This document shows, piece after piece, positions 61,239-64,000 of a stretch of DNA of 64,000 nt (position 1 is its first letter; the number at the start of each line of letters is the position of its first letter). This DNA comes from Apus apus. Taxonomy: Eukaryota; Chordata; Aves; Apodiformes; Apodidae. The notes beneath the pieces were generated by a model, which ran no database searches, was not told where the DNA came from, and was given only the letters and a program-made list of their open reading frames with translations. The stretch covers positions 96,029,440 through 96,093,439 of the forward strand of contig NC_067284.1 in NCBI RefSeq assembly GCF_020740795.1, in the 5' to 3' direction. The position numbers and the translations under genes are program-made.

Positions 61239-61861
61239 TCAGTTTTTTGAAGGACCCAACTTAGTGTTATAGTTAAGCTCTCGCATTCAAAGAGATACAA
61301 TAGAGAACTGTAAACTTTTACTGGAAGATCTCCATGTGCTTGTACAACCTACACCACCATGCTATCTGCATTTTTCTAACACGGATTTATTCTCTCTGGA
61401 TCTCTGAATAGCTATGATTCACAGGCTAGGCAAAGGAGGTAATTGGTTTATCTAATCCCACTACACACCTATGATGTAGCTGCTGTTTATAGTACTTTAA
61501 AACAGGAACAAGACAAAGTAATGACTTCACTCCTCCTGTGTAAAGAAGTGGCTGAAGTGTTTTAAGTGTTTCCTAATCCAAACAAGAATCCCACTTTAGA
61601 GACAGAACAGGCTACAGTATCTACCTCCAACCTACACATTCATAGCTAATTGTTAAAAATGCAGAAACTGTTGGGCCAGTGGCTTCTCAAACTCCTGACC
61701 TTAATATGCATTAAGTGTATTTTACAATTACCATTTTCTTGCTGCATTAAGTTTGACTGCATTTGGATATCCAACACCAATGTCAGTGGCAGGAGGTGAT
61801 GAGCTGGTGAGATGATAAATGGATAAGACTGGAAAATTTCCTTTTAATTCATTTTTATATA

Positions 61862-62255
61862 CCTTATTATGAGGAAAGGCTGAGAGAGCTGGGCCTCTTT
61901 AGCTTGGAGAAGAGGAGACTGAGGGGTGACCTCATCAATGTTTACAAATATGTTAAGGGGGAGTGTCTGGAGGATGGAGCCAGGCTTTTTTCAGTGATGT
62001 CCAGTGACAGGACAAGGGGCAGTAGGTGCAAACTGGAACATAGGAGGTTCCATGTAAATATCAGAAAAAACTTCTTTCCTGTGAGAGTGACAGAGCACTG
62101 GAACAGGCTGCCCAGAGAGGCTGTGGAGTCTCTTTTGCTGGAGACATTCAAAACCCGCCTGGACGTGTTCCTGTGATCTAGGTGATCCTGCTGTGGCAGG
62201 GGGGCTGGATGAGATCGAGGTCCCTTCCAACCCCTAAGATTCTGTGGTATTATTA
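61862..62255 (+). mobile_element. CR1 LINE 3' fragment in KATNA1 intron
   Basis: It opens with the ORF2 end ([15 protein letters not shown], then [37 protein letters not shown]) still open from 61904 to 62176. It then has the CR1 3' UTR ending 'ccttccaacccctaagattc' and TGTGGTATTATTATA. Orientation is antisense to KATNA1. Residual coding similarity suggests a moderately young copy. Confidence 0.93.
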
Positions 62256-63600
62256 TAAGAAAATGCTACTTATTTTGCCTAGCAGTAAAAAAGATGGAAG
62301 AGTAATCCTGGAGATGCCACAACAGTATCTTATCATCTTAGTAGATGAGAATACAAAGAGAAAAACTTTTACATTGTCTTCTAGGAGGATTCAGAAAGAT
62401 AGTTTCAGCATATTCTGTTTCAGTTCCACCCCCCTCCCCACAAAGGAGAACATAACTGACAGACTTCATGGATTTACTAATATAATAACTGTTAGCAATT
62501 AGAAAGCATAATCCAGTAACTAGAATTTCACAACAACAATAATTTGCCTTGTTAAACTCCATTTTAGTAAAATACCACCATGCTTTGATGTTGTATCATC
62601 ATTTGTGAACTAAAAGCCAGTGTTCCACAATCAGGGGGCAGCAAGGATTCAGGGAAGCATCTCATGCATCTAATTTGCCCCCAGAAAGCAGTTTATAAAA
62701 AACCCTCACCAAACCAATCAAAAAACACCCATCATACCCCAACACACCCAAAAAATTGAAGTGCAGATGCCTCCACTTTCTTCTGTAAAGTCATTATGAT
62801 GACAGTCATTCCAACATAGTCTCTCAGTGCTTTCTCAAATGCACCCTTAGTGCCTGATGAAGCACAAAAACTATGTTCAGAAAATAAGCAGCCACCCACT
62901 GGAACAAGCAGGAGTAACTTCTCTTCAGTCTGATCAAAACGATGATTGAAAGTCAGTTCATGCTCACATCAAATAGGCAATTTAGATGCATTTTACATTT
63001 CCTGAATGTCACTTTAAAGTTTCACCTTCATTTTCCATGACTACATGCTGACTGTTAGGCCCTGTACTGTTACCCCTGACTGGTTTTCACTCTAGCGCAG
63101 CTAGCTTTGGATTTCACCTCAAATTCTTTAAGGCAGGAGAATAATTTGGAAAAAAAAAACACTAAAAACTGAGCCATGAAGTCTGGTTTGCTAAGTTTTG
63201 GTTGTGTCACTAGCAAGGACTGTGATAGTCTACAAATTTGAACTTTACTATGCCTATATACTGTCTATCTGAACCACAAAAAAGCATTTTTAAATCAGCC
63301 ATGTATCTTTTTGTCTCAATGTAAATGAAACTAGTGTTTAAGATCTGCTTTTCCTGATAACATTAACAAAATGCAAACACAAAGGCTAGAATTACTGCTT
63401 TCTTACTAATTTCAAATCACGTGTATCCAAACTGCAGTTTCGATTTCTGGTTACTGGCACGTTAGTCATCTCTAAGGGGAATGCCACAAATGAAAAACTA
63501 GGGTGTTTCTTTGTGGGTTTGTTTGCTTGCTTTTGATTTTTAAATAGTATTTGTACAAATGGACTTTGAATAAAAAGATTATAAATGGACTCTTCTTCTT

Positions 63601-63935
63601 GCCTGGAGAAAAGAAGGCTCCAGAGACACATCACAGCAGCCTTTGAGTACCTGAGGGGCCTACAGCAAAGCTAGGGAGAGACTTTTTACAAGGCCTTGTA
63701 GCAACAGGACAAGGGGTAATGGCTTTAAACTGGAAGAGGCAAGATTTAGGTCAGACGTTAGGAAGAAATTCTTTAGTGTGAGGGTGGCAAGACACTGGAA
63801 CAGGCTGCCCAGGAAGGTGGTGGAGGCCTCACCCCTGGAAGTGTTGAAGGCTGCCATGGGAGATAACCTTGCCCATGTAGAGAGGCTGGAACTAGATGAT
63901 CTTTAAGGTCCCTTCAACCCAAACCATTCTATGAG
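63601..63935 (+). mobile_element. CR1 LINE 3' fragment, diverged subfamily
   Basis: It resembles the last third of CR1 ORF2 plus the 3' UTR: 'aagaaattctttagtgtgag', 'cactggaacaggctgcccag', then 'ggtcccttcaacccaaacca' and TTCTATGA. The body has ACAAGGGGTAATGGCTTTAA, a variant differing from the copy at 61862, so it belongs to a different CR1 subfamily. Confidence 0.9.
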
Positions 63936-64000
63936 CAAGTGTGCATGTATGTATATGAAAGTAACTCAAAAACATTAAAAGTATCCAGACTTTTAAACAA

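Overview
The window is vertebrate nuclear DNA, almost certainly from a bird. It has spliced genes with GT-AG introns, CpG-island promoters, AATAAA poly(A) signals, and several CR1 LINE fragments with the typical avian 3' end (TTCTATGA or TTCTGTGA type). The species cannot be fixed from the sequence. The gene order matches the conserved ZC3H12D - PPIL4 - GINM1 - KATNA1 block (human 6q25.1).

Layout from left to right. Positions 1-512 hold an inverted CR1 3' end. One ZC3H12D exon lies on the minus strand (3447-3839) and carries the N-terminal UBA-like region and the start of the PIN/NYN RNase domain; the rest of the gene lies off the left edge. About 10.6 kb follows with no recognisable gene. 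PPIL4 (minus strand) is complete in 13 coding exons from 34680 down to 14645, giving a predicted 480-residue cyclophilin-RRM-basic/RS protein. Its CpG-island promoter carries a perfect 15-copy, 11-bp GC minisatellite 77 bases upstream of the ATG. Between PPIL4 and GINM1, on the minus strand, an unassigned open exon (36119-35771) ends in a C-terminal membrane segment and is followed by a poly(A) signal. I do not recognise it; it is the best candidate for something undescribed.

GINM1 (plus strand) is complete in 8 coding exons, 38788-56823, giving a predicted 325-residue type I membrane glycoprotein. KATNA1 (minus strand) contributes only its last coding exon (61188-60990), tail to tail with GINM1. 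Two plus-strand CR1 copies lie right of it, one lies in PPIL4 intron 8 next to a much older CR1, and a decayed copy lies in GINM1 intron 1.

The genes are not an operon. PPIL4 (splicing-associated), GINM1 (membrane glycoprotein), KATNA1 (microtubule severing) and ZC3H12D (mRNA decay in immune cells) are linked by ancient synteny only. Exon boundaries were derived by hand from splice-site consensus, reading-frame phase and similarity to the known families. No alignment program was run.
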